Assembly (NCBI RefSeq): GCF_040802235.1 | Contig: NC_133158.1 | Location: 42,970,001-43,034,000 of the forward strand | Source of the DNA: Manis javanica | Taxonomy: Eukaryota; Chordata; Mammalia; Pholidota; Manidae | Length of the DNA: 64,000 bases | Direction: 5' to 3' | Shown here: piece by piece, positions 1 through 11,139 of the stretch | Numbering within the stretch: the stretch's first letter is position 1 | Layout: the number at the start of each line of letters is the position of its first letter | Position numbers and translations under genes: made by a program | Notes under the pieces: model-generated | Database searches by the model: none | What the model saw: the letters and a program-made list of their open reading frames with translations, nothing else | What the model was told of the DNA's origin: nothing

Positions 1-1904
1 TCATCGGTGCCATCCCTGGGGCCATGAATGCGTTTCATTCTTCAGACAAGATGAAAATTGTCCTCAATTCCGAAATCCAAATTGAACAGAAAAGCTTTTC
101 CTGTAGCTAACTTATTTGATGGCAAAATGTGATGTGACATGTGACTCATTTGGTAGCAGTTTCTGACCTGAAATGGCTATAGAAATGTTATTTATATCAC
201 TTACTGATCCCTTGCAGGGTGAAGGCTCTATGGTCTGGTGAAGGAATTTTAATAGTGCGCTGAGGGGTTGGGGACTGTCTGGTAGATGTGCCACTTTAAC
301 TTTCCTGAAATGCAGAGGATCTGGGCACCTCTCCCTTCCACGTGTGGATGGGTGTGGCAGTGCAGTAGTTGTCCTCGGGACAGCTTTTAGGGGAGTGACT
401 TTAAGTACCTCCATTTTACAGATGGGGAAATTGAGGCAAGCAGAGCTAAGTAGGTTGCCTAAGCACCTGTGGCACAGCCGCGGTTTGAGTTCAGTTGTGT
501 CCTGGGTCCATGCTCTTAACCAACATGCCACAGTGCCTCTGCACACCCGACCTCAACAAAACATCATGCCCAGTTCTTGCTGGGGCCCCTGTTGAGAGGG
601 TTTCCCAGGGATCCCGGCCAGGCGAGGGAAGGTGCTGCCCGAGTCCAGCTGATTCCTGAGAGGCACAGGGACTCTGGATGAATCGCCTGTCAGAGGACAC
701 CCAAGGTGTGTGCCAAATCTGGGAGAGGATCCTTCCACTCAGGTGAGCTGGCAGGGAGGTGAAGTCATGAAGGGCATTCACTGGACTCAGCAGAAGCATA
801 AAATAGCAAGGCTCAGGCATTGCATGTGGCCGGATGAGTAATGCCAGCCTGTGGCCCGGCAGATTCCGCAGCCTCACTGAGCCGCTGTGCCTCCACACCA
901 ATGGCCATCATGACACCCACCCCCATGCTCCTGAGGACAAGGTAAGCAGTGTACAGACCCCCTGAGAGCAGCTCCTCCCTCTTCCTCAGCCCTTTGGGGA
1001 GACTGGCCCTGCCATTACGGCTGCCCTTGCCCCCCTGGCTCATGGTTACCAATCTGAGTAGGTGAGCTAAGGCAGCCAGAGGGCTCCCCTTGTCTTCCTG
1101 GCAGATTTGTCTCCAAGCATTATAAATGGCGTCCTTCCGCCTCCTTCATTTCCCAGTTTCCCTGGCCGTGGCCAAGATGGGGTGGTGTCCCTCTCCCTGT
1201 ATAGGCCACAAAGCATCAGCCCTCGGCTGCAACCTGCCCCCCACACTCCTTTGCATTCATGCCTCTGAAAATAGGATCAATTCATGGTTTTGATGAGGGT
1301 GGTGCCTGGACAGGTAAAATCCCCCGATCTGGGTAGATTCAGCAATGAGAAAGTACTCCCACTCCAGATCTAAAAGGATTGAGGCTGCCAGGCAGTGAAA
1401 CTGTCACTGAAGACAGCAAGTGACCCAGGGAGGGCAGAGCAGTGAGTGGGACCCCGGCACCCAGAAGTGCAGCAGGTGGGTGGAAGGGGCACCCCAACGT
1501 GCAGGGTGGCTCCCAGCCCAGCCAGGAAGCTCTCAGAATGTGAACTGGCAATTACTGAGACCCTCCACGCTCCACAAGGTGGCCCTGGGTTGGAGGACTG
1601 AGAATCCACTAGGTGAATGAGGGGCTGACCAGGGTCTCTAATGGGAAAGAACCAACCCTCCCTGGGTGCATCCGGTGGACACGCTCTGTGTGAAGGGGCC
1701 TCATTGCGCCCTTGCTCTTTCCTGGTCTGGTAAATGGGTCATGAACCCGTGCCTCCCTCTCCCACGTCCCCCTTTCTCTGCCCCTCTCTTTCTTGGCTCT
1801 CTCCTAGAACATGAGTTTAGGGAAGACACAAAACACTTCCCTGGTGACCTGGGGGAGGGCAGCTGGGAGGCTGGAGGTCAGGGTGGCAGGGGAGTTTTCA
1901 TCTT
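1..1904. other. Intergenic DNA, no gene recognised
   Basis: Mixed-composition single-copy-looking sequence. Open frames are short, overlap on both strands and lack recognisable domains or paired splice sites. An antisense MIR lies at about 410-535. Nothing else is identified. Confidence 0.6.
410..535 (-). repeat. MIR SINE fragment
   Basis: Read on the minus strand, the segment has the order typical of MIR: a 'taagagcatggac' region, then a 'gaactcaaaccg' stretch, then 'cctcaatttccccatctgtaaaatgg'. It is old and diverged. Identified by eye. Confidence 0.6.
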
Positions 1905-2500
1905 TTGAATTATAAACCTTTTTTTATTGTAGTAAAATATACGTTACATAAAATGTACTATTTTAAGTGTGCAGTTCGGTGGTCTAAGTATGTTCACGTT
2001 GTTGAGCTGCCATCAGCACTGCTCATGTCCAGCATGCTTCCTCTGGTGAAACGGCGACTCTGTCCCCGTGAAGTGCTAACTCCCCCGGCCCTGGCCTCAT
2101 GCATACTGTAGCAGGTGTCAGAATTCCTTTCCTTTTCAAGGCTGAATAATATTTCACGGCATGAACAGACGATTTTGTTTATCCACTCATCTGTTGATGG
2201 ACACTGGGCTTGTCTCCACCTTTTGGCTGTTATGAATCATGCTGCTGTGAACACGGGTGTGCCAGCATCTCCTGATGCCTGTTGTCACTTCTTTTGGGTA
2301 CAGACCCAGAAGTGGGGTTGCTGGATTGTATGGTAACTCTGTGTTGACTCTTCTGAGGAATGGCCACATGGAGTGGCTGCACCATTTTATATTCCCAGCA
2401 GCAAAGCACAAGGGTCCCAGTTTCTCTACATCCTTGCCGACAGTTATTTTATTTTTTATAACAACCATCCTAATGCGTGTGAAGTCTATTGGATTTTGAA
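1905..2500 (-). repeat. Old L1 3' region (minus)
   Basis: The plus strand reads as the antisense of an ancient L1 3' end: a 'tattgtagtaaaatatacgttacataaaatgtac'-type tract, then 'tccactcatctgttgatggacac', 'gttgctggattgtatggta' and a final 'cctaatgcgtgtgaagt'. Blocks like these are common in old mammalian L1M copies. No open L1 frame survives. Subfamily not assigned. Confidence 0.65.
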
Positions 2501-3715
2501 CCCATCTCCTGATTTCCTGATTTCAGGTTCAGAGCCGTTCCGGGAGCCCTGTCAGTGGAATGACCTCAGAGCCCCTTCCCAGCTGCACACGAGGCCACCA
2601 CTGGTGCTGTTTGTGGTGCCCGCAGCTTGACCACCTGTCTCTCTGAGGCATCACTTTGTCTCTGGACAAGTTTTGGCTGTTTCCAAAACTCAGATGCCTA
2701 TTTTCAAGAAGCCCCTGCGGTGAGATGTGAAGGCATCTGTCTTGGGCTCTGCCCTGTGGGGTTAGCCATGCCAGCAGCGCAGCTTCTGGAAGGCCCATGA
2801 GGATCAGCTGCATGGGTGTGGCTGGTCCTCCCACTGGGGCTGCCATGTGGCTGGGGAGCCAGGCCCCTGGGGCCTCAGTTCTGACAGCTGGTGGAGCTGA
2901 CCTGGGGAGGGATCCTGGTTATTGCTGAGGTTCGGGGTCTAGGAAGACTCATCAGACATGCTGGCATTAAATTACATGCCATTTTGTAAAATACCTAACG
3001 TTGTTGATGGGCTTTAAGCTCCTTGAAACTCAGAATGATGTTTTCCTCCCACCTCCCTTCATTCACAGACACTGTGCTGGACACCAGGAACCAGACACCA
3101 AAAGCCCTACTCCCACCTCAAGGAGCACTTGTCCCCCACCGACCCCGCCCCATGCCACCAGTGGTGATGCTTGTAGAATGCAGTAGGTGTCACAAGTAAA
3201 GCTGGGCATGAGGTAAAGTGGAATGACAGATTTAATAAATAAAATACTATTGCAATAGAGGCCTGCAGGGGGGGGCCTCAGCCTCAGTGTGTACAGGGGA
3301 GGAGGGCTAGGGAGGGTGTGTGCAGGGCTCAGTGGGGTCAGGGAAGTGAAGAATCCCAGGCAGGAGGGAAGGGGGCTGGTCCACGTGAGGCCCCTCTTTG
3401 TTGGGCTCCTTCGCAGCCAGCGGCTGGGCCCCCTCTAAGCTTGGCTGGAGCAGTCGGGTAAATTCTTCCAGCAGCCTTGGTTTTCCTCAGGCAGGCACTG
3501 TCGGGGGGCCAGCATCCTCCTTGAGCTGTTAGAAGCAATGCTGCTTTTAAGTCCATACGGACAAGAGGGCTCAGAAGGGCCTGGCCAGAGTTTGGTCAAG
3601 GAGAATTTGCCATAGGCTCTCAGTGGACCACAGTCAGAAAACACATGGAACAGAAACCCCAAGGTTGTCCCAAGAATGGGTGTGTGGTTTGGCCCTTGAG
3701 ATGATGCACAAACAC
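2501..3715. other. Intergenic DNA, no gene recognised
   Basis: GC-moderate sequence with a short G-run near 3269. No supported coding exon or repeat. The short frames present look like chance. Confidence 0.5.
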
Positions 3716-3719
3716 ATAA

Positions 3720-4560
3720 CTTTGTATTTGGCTCAAATGACAATTCTAATTAGTTTAACTAATTTTAAGGTTTTCTGTGCATTTAGAAGCTGAAATGATA
3801 GCTGTTACTGAGTTGGGTACATCAGCAGAATTTCAGTTAAATGATGTCAGTTGAATATATTATGTGTTATCAGATGCTTCAGATAGAAAAGCCAGTTAAT
3901 TTGAGTAATTGTTTGATTTTTATTCAAATCATGAAATAAAAGTAAAGTTTTGAACATTTACTCTGTTGAAGATGTGTTATTTAATGTTTTTGATAGTGTA
4001 AGACCTAAGTGTAAATTCAATTAAATATTCAATAACAACATTATCATTTCTATTTGTTGTGCTAATGCAAATACAAATGTTGATGTCACACAGCATTATG
4101 GTAAAATGTGCTATTATTAAATTAAGAAAGTATGATGCAGAAATATAGTTGGAATTATTTGTAGGGAACACATCACTCATTAATGAGTCTTAACAAGCTG
4201 CATTATACCTCTAATTGAAATAAAAGCTGCAGATGTCAAAATGTGCAAACATTTTGACATGTATAGATTTAGAGTAAATGAACTACAGAATTTCTGGGAG
4301 AAAGCTAACATAGATTACCAAGAGGAAGCACTTAATCAAGGCAGTATGTATGCTCTCCCTTTGAGGTCTGTCATTGGTCATATTTTAGAAATGCATAGCC
4401 TTCGAATCAGTCATTTGTGAATCAGTCTGAATGACTCACAGTGGTAGTAGTCCTTGCTTGCGCTTGGCAGGGCTGTTTCTCATTGCAGTCATTTTGAGCT
4501 GTATGTTGTGATAGCCCATTGCAGTCTTAATTTTCTTTCCCTTGATGACTGATGCTGTTT
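3720..4560. promoter_or_regulatory. AT-rich block resembling a conserved noncoding element
   Basis: About 840 bp of AT-rich, non-repetitive-looking sequence. It carries several homeodomain-type TAAT/ATTA cores (for example near 3752, 3764 and 4178) and an octamer-like ATGCAAAT at about 4065. It does not resemble any transposon I know and has no coding frame. This style is typical of deeply conserved developmental enhancers, but conservation cannot be seen from one genome. Confidence 0.3.
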
Positions 4561-4599
4561 ATCATTCTTTGTGTGCTTATTTGCCATTCCTATATCTTC

Positions 4600-5098
4600 T
4601 TTGGTGAACTACCTACTTGAATGAATTTTTTTTAAATTGGCTTCTTTTTTTTTCATATTATTGCGTTTTGGTAGTTCTTTATATATACTAAATACTAGTT
4701 CTTTCTCAGATCTGTGATTTGCAAGTATTTTCTCTAGTCTGTGGCTGGTCTTTTCCTTCACTTAACTGTGCCCTTCAAAGAGCAGAAACTTTTAATTTCG
4801 ATGAAGTCCCATTTGTCAATTTTTTTCTTACACACATTGTGGTTTGGTGATATCTAAGATAATCCACCTTGCCCAACTCAGAGTCAGTAAGATGTTCTCA
4901 TATATCTTCTCACTTTTTAATAATTTTGGTTTTCACATTTAGATGTATGATCCATTTTGAGTTAAATTTATATGTAATTTGAGAAATGGTTTGGAAGTAG
5001 AACTGTACAAATGTCTAGGTCCAGATTCTCTATTCTGTCCCATTGATCTATTTGTCTATCTTGATGCCAATAAGTGCTGTCTTTCTTACTATAGCTTT
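4600..5098 (-). repeat. L1 ORF2/3' fragment (minus)
   Basis: Antisense L1 ORF2 phrases are recognisable on the plus strand: 'tagttctttatatata', 'ttgcaagtattttctctagtctgtgg', 'tttgatgaagtcccatttgtcaa'-like, 'gatccattttgagttaa' and 'cccattgatctatttgtctat'. Diverged and frame-broken. It ends abruptly at the T-run near 5098. Confidence 0.75.
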
Positions 5099-5585
5099 TT
5101 TTTTTTAAGCAGAAGAAAGAAAAAGTTTACTTACATACATACTGGGAAGTCATGGAGAGTGAGGTCTATATGTCATCCTGAACCCAGGAGAAGGGGGTGG
5201 GGCCTGAGACTTCAAAGGAAGAGGGAAGCGATTCCTGGAATATGAAAAGAGTAAATGTTGGGTAAACAATATACTTGATGGGCCACACAGAAACAATGAG
5301 GAATCACAAGGGGGAATTTTAACAGATACGGCCATATGCCCTCCCTGTCTACTACACCTAGTTCACATCACGTTATAGATAGTGCTCCGCGTCACACAAG
5401 TCCTCTAGCTAAATTCTTTGTATGGAGTTGGGGAGTTGGAGGTCAGTGTTTCTTCCTGAGTCTTTTGGGCCTTGATTGTTCTCTGGAGCCTTGATTATTC
5501 TCAATTCTGAAGTAATCTGCAGGTCACAATGGCACATTTGGGGGCAGCCTGCCCTTGGTCCCTATGGTTTCCTCCTCTGAGACTT
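5099..5585. other. Unassigned flank of ERV-D
   Basis: Begins with a T-run next to the L1 fragment, followed by sequence with an LTR-like feel ('aagcagaagaaagaaaaagtttact', compare 31190-31230). No gene. It could be an old ERVL-type LTR fragment. It ends at the ERV-D target duplication. Confidence 0.35.
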
Positions 5586-5589
5586 CCCT
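5586..5589. repeat. ERV-D target site duplication, left copy
   Basis: CCCT here matches CCCT at 11656-11659. A 4-bp duplication is the size made by gammaretrovirus-like integrases. Confidence 0.85.
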
Positions 5590-6106
5590 TGTTGGATTCT
5601 CTCAGAGGAGGACGCCGCCCCAAATCACTCACGGAAGGCATCTCTTGATGCAACAAGCAAGAGGAATTTATTCAGGAACCAGCTAGCTGGGGTCCAAGTG
5701 TCAGCCCGACGCAGCGGGTCTCAACAAGGACCTCGAGCACTCAAAGCCAAGGGTTTATATAGCATTTTCAAAGCACTTAACTCATAGTAATTTTCCACAG
5801 CCATACATTATTCTTGCAAGACATACATCCTGGGGTTAAGCAAGGGCAGGATAAGACTACTCCTCAATGGTTAGGGAGGTTCTGCACGATAAGCTTGGTA
5901 TGTAAGATTAACTGACCAAGGTTAGCTGACCAAGGGTCACAGCTGCCCACCACCCAGTGCTCATGATTAACTTGTTTTTCAAGGCTTTACCCAGGCCCAG
6001 TTTTTTTTTTTCTTCCTGAGTCACACCCTCAGAAAATGGTTTCTAGGTTTCTAAGATGGCTATGCTTATGCTAATTTACTAATCTTACTAATGCTTAGAT
6101 TCTACA
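5590..6106 (-). repeat. ERV-D 3' LTR
   Basis: 517 bp, reading TGTAGAATC ... CCAACA on the minus strand. Nearly identical to 11140-11655. The seen differences are a/g near 5640, a/g near 5910, one extra T in the T-run near 6001, and g/t near 6056. A TATA-like 'tttatata' lies near 5753 on the plus strand. Confidence 0.92.
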
Positions 6107-6125
6107 TTTCCCCACTTTTCTTTTT
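6107..6125 (-). other. ERV-D polypurine tract
   Basis: The minus strand reads AAAAAGAAAAGTGGGGAAA directly before the 3'LTR, the expected primer site for plus-strand DNA synthesis. Confidence 0.85.
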
Positions 6126-6136
6126 AGACATTCCAA

Positions 6137-7000
6137 TCATGGAATGCTCGTTTCTTCTTGCTGTGTAAGAGAGTGATACTGTTGTCTCAGCATTAGTACC
6201 TGAACAGTACTCACCCTTTCTCTAACCAAGGATATTAGCCGGTTTAAAACACAGGGACTAAAAGTGAGAAGTATTACAAAAATAAGCAAGGGTCCCGCCA
6301 GGGTGGATATCAGGGTTGTAAGCTATGGGGATCGAGTAAACCAAGATTCAAATAGACCTTGGCTAGCCTCTCGTTTTCTCTTCCTTTGATCTAGTCTTTC
6401 TCTAAGTTTAGACATTGAATCTCTTACTATTCCGGAATGGTCTGCATAGAAGCAGCATTCTTCTTTTAGGGCTGCACACAATCCTCCTTCTTTTAAGAAC
6501 AGTAGATCTAGTCCTCATCTATTCTGCAGCACTACTTCAGAAAGGGAAGTTAGGGACTCTTCAAGTTTAGTAATAGATTGCTCTATAGTTTTCAAATCTT
6601 CATCAATAGCTGCCCTCAGTCCCTCATAGTGTTGGTTCCCTTGGATGATGGCAGCTGTCCCCGTTCCTACTCCAGCTGCAACTCCTACTCCCAACAACAC
6701 GGCTAAAGTCAGCGAGACTGGTTCTCTTCTAAATCTCTGTCTGGGTTCAAATTCTGTTACAAATGAGAGATCATCATGATACATCAGCCTAGGCACTAGC
6801 TGGACCATAATACAGAAATCACGGGTGGAATTGAAGGCGGAGGTGGAGACACACGGGGTCAGTCCAGTATTACAAGCCCACCACCCCTGGGGAGGAGGGA
6901 CTAGATATCTGTTTTCACCTGAGGAAGCTACGGGTATGGTCTCATTCTTCCCTCTACAGATAGAGACTCTAGCTGCTGCTAGGGAAAAGGGGCGATGACC
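6137..7000 (-). pseudogene. env: ERV-D env remnant (SU C-terminus and TM)
   Basis: The surface-subunit end runs in one frame into the transmembrane subunit. A furin-like basic site (RQRFRR) precedes a hydrophobic, Gly/Ala-rich fusion-peptide segment (residues about 30-50 of the frame starting at 6808), then a heptad-rich region. The frame is stopped at 6515-6517, just after LQNR, inside the conserved immunosuppressive-domain region. Downstream sequence in the same frame still shows a CX6CC-type cysteine motif and a membrane segment, and ends at a natural stop at 6137-6139. This is gammaretroviral Env by family knowledge. The N-terminal SU and signal peptide are missing. The protein is broken and the fragment cannot be a complete envelope. 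Confidence 0.85.
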
Positions 7001-8151
7001 GCTCCGCTGCTTCGTGCTGAGAAGGGGGTGCAGTAAAGGGTGCAGCTAAGTTTCCATCACTGGTCAGTTGAGAGGGCCTCAGAAGGCTGGCGCTTCTATT
7101 CTGGGTTTCATTTCTATTACTATTTGCACTTTTGTGGCTTCTAGGCAAGATAAAACAAATTGTGTTATTAGGTTATGTAGCAACATCTGGAGTTGGATTT
7201 TCCATTCTGGAAGGAGGCTGCATTATTGAAACAATACTTTTCTCTAAAATCACTCTCATTTTTATTAGAAGTAACCAGGTTAAGAAAATAATTAACAGCT
7301 GGCTTGATTATTTGCACAAGTGCAGCAAGAAGAGCAATTGATTACACAGGCTCTTTTAAATATGCTTTGCTGGAACTTTTTGTAAGGAATTTCAGATTGA
7401 ACTTTTAAAGGCCTCTTGAGGCCAGACAGCCAAGCCAGACTTGCCATCAGGCTTTGCCTGCAGTACCTGTAGATTTGGACGAATTTCTCTCTTCTCGAGG
7501 TCTCTGCACCTGCCAGGAAGTGACTTTCTTTACTCACCTGGTAAGGCTGCTGGGAACTCTGTAAGCAAGGTACCAGGCCAGTTCTTCTAAGGGGCTTTGT
7601 TGGCTTTATAAAGTCAATCTTAGTTCTTTAAAGTTGTTCACATCTGAGTCTATGCACATGTCTCTCAGGTATGACATTCCAGTCAAAGCCCTGGTAGTAT
7701 AACCAGTGTTCTTAAGTAGTCTTCTCACAAGGAAAGCAGATTCTTATTGAACTCATGCAAATAAACATACTGCCATGGAATACAAAAACAGTCACTGAAA
7801 GTTTTTAAACTCTGGAGGGATCAGGTAGAGAGAAGGATGTTTCAATTCTGAGTCATTTACTAAACTGTTGTCAGTTTAAGAGAACAAGGTTAAAACAAAA
7901 AGACACAAAATCATTTTCTTTAGTTTATGTAAACTTATGTAACTAATACCCGTTCTGCTCAAATCTAGTTCTTTACTAGTTTAGGAATAATAAAACTGAC
8001 TATAAATGACAAAAGACTTACAAATGACAATGGTTAAAGATCTGATGAGAGCTTACTGTAAGACAGTTGACATAAGGAAATTCTGATATTTCTGTAATAC
8101 AAAACATTCACTAACAAAATTTAGCATCATTCTCTTTGACAGTGCTTTCCT

Positions 8152-8156
<5 letters not shown>

Positions 8157-8204
<48 letters not shown>
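8157..8204. repeat. (AT)n microsatellite
   Basis: About 24 uninterrupted AT units inside ERV-D. It creates an artificial Tyr-Ile run in one minus-strand frame. Confidence 0.98.
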
Positions 8205-8208
<4 letters not shown>

Positions 8209-8254
8209 TAAACAAGCCAAACCAGTCAAATACTTTCTCCAATGAGAAAAAAAA

Positions 8255-8292
8255 TCCTGACATGTTCCAGGGGCCCTCTGGAAAATATCAGA
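8255..8292. repeat. Imperfect palindrome in ERV-D passenger
   Basis: A CTGACATGTTCCAG arm is followed by a partly matching inverse arm (CTCTGGAAAATATCAG). It corresponds to the perfect 39-nt palindrome at 15824-15862 and the eroded one at 12049-12087. Confidence 0.75.
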
Positions 8293-9674
8293 GTTAACTA
8301 GAGGTAAAAGCACTTTTTTGCATTTAATTCGATTAGAACTGTCTATCATTACACATTTATTATCTATATACCCAGCACAGTAAACGAGATACCTTAAAAA
8401 GGTGGGGCAGCAGGGGAGACTGCTGCTGTCAGTTTAAAAGACAATATATAGAAAGTCAAAATAATTCTAGGTTACCAAGCATTCTTGAGAGAATGGTAGC
8501 AGATGGTAGATTCCTCTGCTTTCATCTTCAGGAAGGGAAAAAAAAGCTACAATAAGAATTCACATTTAGCTGAAAGAACTGTCTAAACTCAAGGCAAAGT
8601 ATAATATCACCAGGCATTCAAAAGACCTGTTAGAGATACATACAAAGAATGAATATGGCTATAGTCAAATTCAACTTAAAAGTTTAAGCAGAATCTCAAA
8701 TTTAAATGTCTCTTTCCTTCACACAGATATTCAGATCTGACCAGAAATATGCTTTGAGATGAAAGAGATCAGGCATTTTACCTCTTCATTTAGGGATTGA
8801 GAAATGATGACCTTTGGCTTACAATCAATAGCTTACAAACAGTGAAAATAATAAGAACATAACTCAGCATAAGTGTCTAAGACCAGATACAAAAAAGCAG
8901 AGAAAGTGCTTAAGTCTACAGGTCTTCCTTGAAAGCTTCAAGAATGTTTTACTCTTTAATAGTAGCTAGAGCTTTTAATAGAATTTGCATAGCAGCTTAT
9001 AAGATCATTTGCATTAAAAAAATATGGAGAGTCCTCCATGTTTTTTTAAAACATACAAACATATCCACAGCATATAAATTAAACAAGAAGACCTGGTGGT
9101 TCTCAAAAAAATCTATTACACCTTTTCTCAAAAGTGGTCACACGTTCGTCCATCTAAACCTTTACAGTGAAACCTGTTTTTCTGGGAGAAACATAATCTT
9201 GTCCAGATTCTACACAGTTTAACTTTTAAGAATAAATTTTGATTTGTTAACTAAGTGCATTTAATCAGCTGAAAAAAGCTTTGTTACCATTCTGCTTAGG
9301 AGGATAAATTAAGAAAACAATCACTAACAACTTTAATCATGGTTAGAGATTTTTCCACTTATAAAAATATATGGAATAATTCAATTTCTCATGCCATGCA
9401 ATCGTTTTCAATAACAAAATATTTCAAAGGCAAATAAAGGTTACACAGTTGTTGACAAACTTTGGCTTTTAGTCTTTTTAATATTACGATTTCATTTTTT
9501 TAATATTCTGGCAACTCACTGAGACCTCAAGCATGAGAAACTGCCCTGATCTTTCAACATTAAGAGCAGACCAACAGTCAAAGAAAACTGTTTAACTGGA
9601 AACGAGATTCTAATTGTGCTGTGCACTTGATATCAAGACTCACCTGCCTTAATTTCACTAGGCACGACTGTATC

Positions 9675-9885
9675 TGTAAGAATATAGTAATTTATTCTTC
9701 ATTTGCCCCATGGTCTCAAGCACATAAACTGGTGAGAATTATGCCTGGGCTTGCCCGCGGCTTGACTGGGTTTATCTCACCTTATCTCTAAACATCCTGA
9801 GCTTCCCCCCAAAGCAACAGGCTGAGCGGATCTTCCACAACAGAAGGCACCACGCTGTTTTCTCTCTTTGTCTCTCTTTAAATAA
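9675..9885 (+). repeat. LTR-C fragment inside ERV-D
   Basis: Starts TGTAAGAATATAGTAATTTA exactly like the ERV-C LTRs (14017, 18936) and stays similar through the GC-rich middle. It then stops near an AATAAA-type signal with the CT-rich part largely missing. It is opposite to the ERV-D sense strand. Confidence 0.8.
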
Positions 9886-10637
9886 ACAGCCGTACTCCAG
9901 AACAAAGTCACTCTCCTTCATCACAAAACATATTCTTTAGCATGCAGAAGAGTTTCCACTCTTTACACTTTCTCTTATTAAAACATACATCTTTTAGCAT
10001 AGAGAAATGCCCTCCTTATCACTTTAAGTAGTTCCAACTAGAACTTAAAACCATTAGAAACTTCAACTTCCAGTGAACACTGAGAAGTAGGACACTGCAA
10101 ACTGTCAAACCAACATTCTTTAGATTGACAAACCCACGAACACATTCTACAATTTCTGCAACCATGAGCCTCACAGCACAATCTCCCAGCAAACACAGAG
10201 CACATCCTCCTAACCCAGCAAAACGCCAAGGCCTTAAGTTACCACAAAGATTCTCAGGCTGCAGGTAGGCATACACACTCCAACACACAATTAAAAAGGT
10301 GTTCACCTGCCACACCCATCCAGCTCACCCACCCGCAACAACCATGCCAGACCACTCACAAGACCCCCACTGAACACCAGACAAAGCCAAGCCTCCAAGC
10401 ATTCCATTCCCAAAAGATTTAGCAGATAACATGACTCAAATGACCCTAGGTAAACCCAGGCAGCCGACAACCACCAGGACATGCCCGCCTCAGGCAAACT
10501 CAAACCAGCATCAATGCTCAACACCTTCCCATCAGGTTTTCCGGAAGTTCCAGAATACTCAACTCTCACAAGCGCTTGTCTTTAAATCAATCCCATCAAT
10601 ACCATCCGGAGGTAGAAAGATATATTCATTTACACAC

Positions 10638-10664
10638 TTAGGGGGTTGTCTGAGTCTGTCCCAT
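10638..10664 (-). pseudogene. gag: ERV-D gag 5' stub
   Basis: The start codon at 10662-10664 opens MGQTQTTP, a typical myristoylated gammaretroviral Gag start (Gly2). A stop follows after eight codons, and the rest of gag is replaced by the passenger region. The upstream leader to the primer site is about 450 nt, a normal length. Confidence 0.8.
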
Positions 10665-11119
10665 TGTCAGTATAACAATTATTAGGCATGTGAAAGACAC
10701 AAAAAACAGAGACACACACAGATTAGACTCACAGCGGCCGCTCTTTGTTTTCTTCAGATTTCTGACTAAAAACCAAAAAGAATCGGTGGGTTGATACTCT
10801 TGGCGCCCGAAAATCAACCCTATCTCATCAGATTCACCTTGCCGGAAAAACAGGTGAGAGGCCACCAGGCGTCCCTGGCCCTCTAATCTCCCCGAGGCGT
10901 CCCCCAGGGTTGCAGCCTGCGGTGCTCCAAGTACGTCTACTGACAGCGGTCGCGACCCCTTTACGGGATCTGGACGACTGCCAGACAGAGGGTACCCCTT
11001 TCAGAATTCTGACCGGTCTCACTGAAAAACAGAACACAGAACACAGACAACTCAAGGCACCACTAATCTTACCTCTTCCTCCAAGAGTGACTTCGGAAGT
11101 GAAGTGGGGTGAGCGCACG
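10665..11119 (-). other. ERV-D 5' leader
   Basis: Untranslated leader between primer site and gag start. By analogy with gammaretroviruses it would hold the splice donor and packaging signal. A donor-like AAGGTGAATC lies near 10842. A NotI-type GCGGCCGC occurs at about 10735. RNA structure was not tested. Confidence 0.6.
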
Positions 11120-11137
11120 ATCCCGGATGAGCCCCCA
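11120..11137 (-). other. Primer binding site, tRNA-Pro type
   Basis: The minus strand reads TGGGGGCTCATCCGGGAT two bases after the LTR end. It matches the tRNA-Pro 3' end used by murine-leukaemia-type viruses with one G-to-A difference. Confidence 0.9.
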
Positions 11138-11139
11138 AG

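Larger units (their letters stand above)
7001..10637 (-). other. ERV-D gene-less 'passenger' region
   Basis: About 3.6 kb of AT-rich sequence lies between the gag stub and env where gag-pol should be. It has no retroviral domain in any frame; the longest frames are about 100 residues and unremarkable. Its segments reappear in reverse complement at about 15470-17316 (inside ERV-C) and in the same orientation at 11660-14016 and 19353-19560 (ERV-O). For example 7540-7640 matches 16470-16570 inverted, 10540-10625 matches 15480-15545 inverted, and 10040-10150 matches 13390-13500. So it is a shared retroviral component and not local host DNA. Confidence 0.75.

Noticed and set aside
8053..8349. 98-residue minus-strand frame with a Tyr-Ile repeat
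   Set aside because: Produced by the (AT)n microsatellite in the ERV-D passenger.
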